Shown here piece by piece: positions 63,986 through 64,000 of a DNA stretch of 64,000 nucleotides. Position numbers and translations under genes: made by a program. The notes under the pieces were generated by a model. The model made no database searches. It was not told the DNA's origin and saw nothing but the letters and a program-made list of their open reading frames with translations. Source of the DNA: Sulfurovum sp. (GTDB lineage Bacteria > Campylobacterota > Campylobacteria > Campylobacterales > Sulfurovaceae); assembly GCA_021166685.1 (NCBI GenBank), contig JAJPEU010000010.1, forward strand, positions 248,001 to 312,000. The letters run 5' to 3'. Positions within the stretch are counted from its first letter, which is position 1. Every line of letters starts with the position of its first letter.

Positions 63986-64000
63986 AGTGTATATCCGATA

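Overview
The window looks like a chromosomal segment of a free-living Campylobacterota (epsilonproteobacterium), probably of the Sulfurovum/Sulfurimonas type. Pointers are a glutamate 5-kinase without a PUA domain, a MagIII-type 3-methyladenine glycosylase, a RibBA whose GTP-cyclohydrolase half has lost its zinc cysteines, a succinate/fumarate oxidoreductase whose third subunit is HdrB-like (SdhABE/Mfr type), Cache-domain signalling and AT-rich DNA with TATAAT-like -10 boxes. The species assignment is inference.

Bases 1-43000 are ordinary core chromosome. In order: a flavoprotein cut by the window edge, proB, a periplasmic rhodanese, mog, a zinc-ribbon membrane protein, a cardiolipin-synthase-like PLD protein with a nuclease-fold partner, an SDR, MagIII, a DUF819 transporter, a tyrosine-rich lipoprotein, and a murein-recycling pair (dipeptide epimerase plus NlpC/P60 hydrolase). 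These are followed by rsmD, a rhodanese, a NYN/OST-HTH protein, an L,D-transpeptidase, a UvrD-type helicase, murA, an M6 metalloprotease with an apparently separated prodomain, truD, thiL, sdhA-sdhB-hdrB-like, a haem-binding protein, a superoxide reductase and a family 4 uracil-DNA glycosylase. An acetate cluster then runs on the minus strand (acs, exonuclease, CBS/DUF294 regulator, actP, DUF485, porin, response regulator, Cache histidine kinase), followed by ribBA.

Bases 43288-61095 form an integrated genomic island of about 17.8 kb. It lies between tRNA-fMet sequence on the left and a 52-bp repeat of the tRNA 3' end (one mismatch) on the right. It carries a tyrosine integrase, an AlpA-like regulator, a P4/D5-type SF3 helicase, a small operon that includes the antirestriction protein ArdA, a lipoprotein and a coiled-coil membrane protein. 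It also carries a complete type I restriction-modification operon. Between hsdS and hsdR this operon holds a two-gene insert: a HipA-like kinase and a DUF3037 protein. That nested pair is the best candidate for an under-described system here. Inverted pairs of a GTGACGnnGATGAC-like motif lie on both sides of the restriction operon and may be replication sites of the element.

Bases 61096-64000 hold debris next to the island: repeats that look like arm sites of a second integrase, a 3' fragment of an IS30 transposase joined to a 5' fragment of ftsZ, and then an intact DEAD/DEAH helicase with zinc ribbons.

All calls come from reading the sequence and the supplied ORFs. No database search was run.
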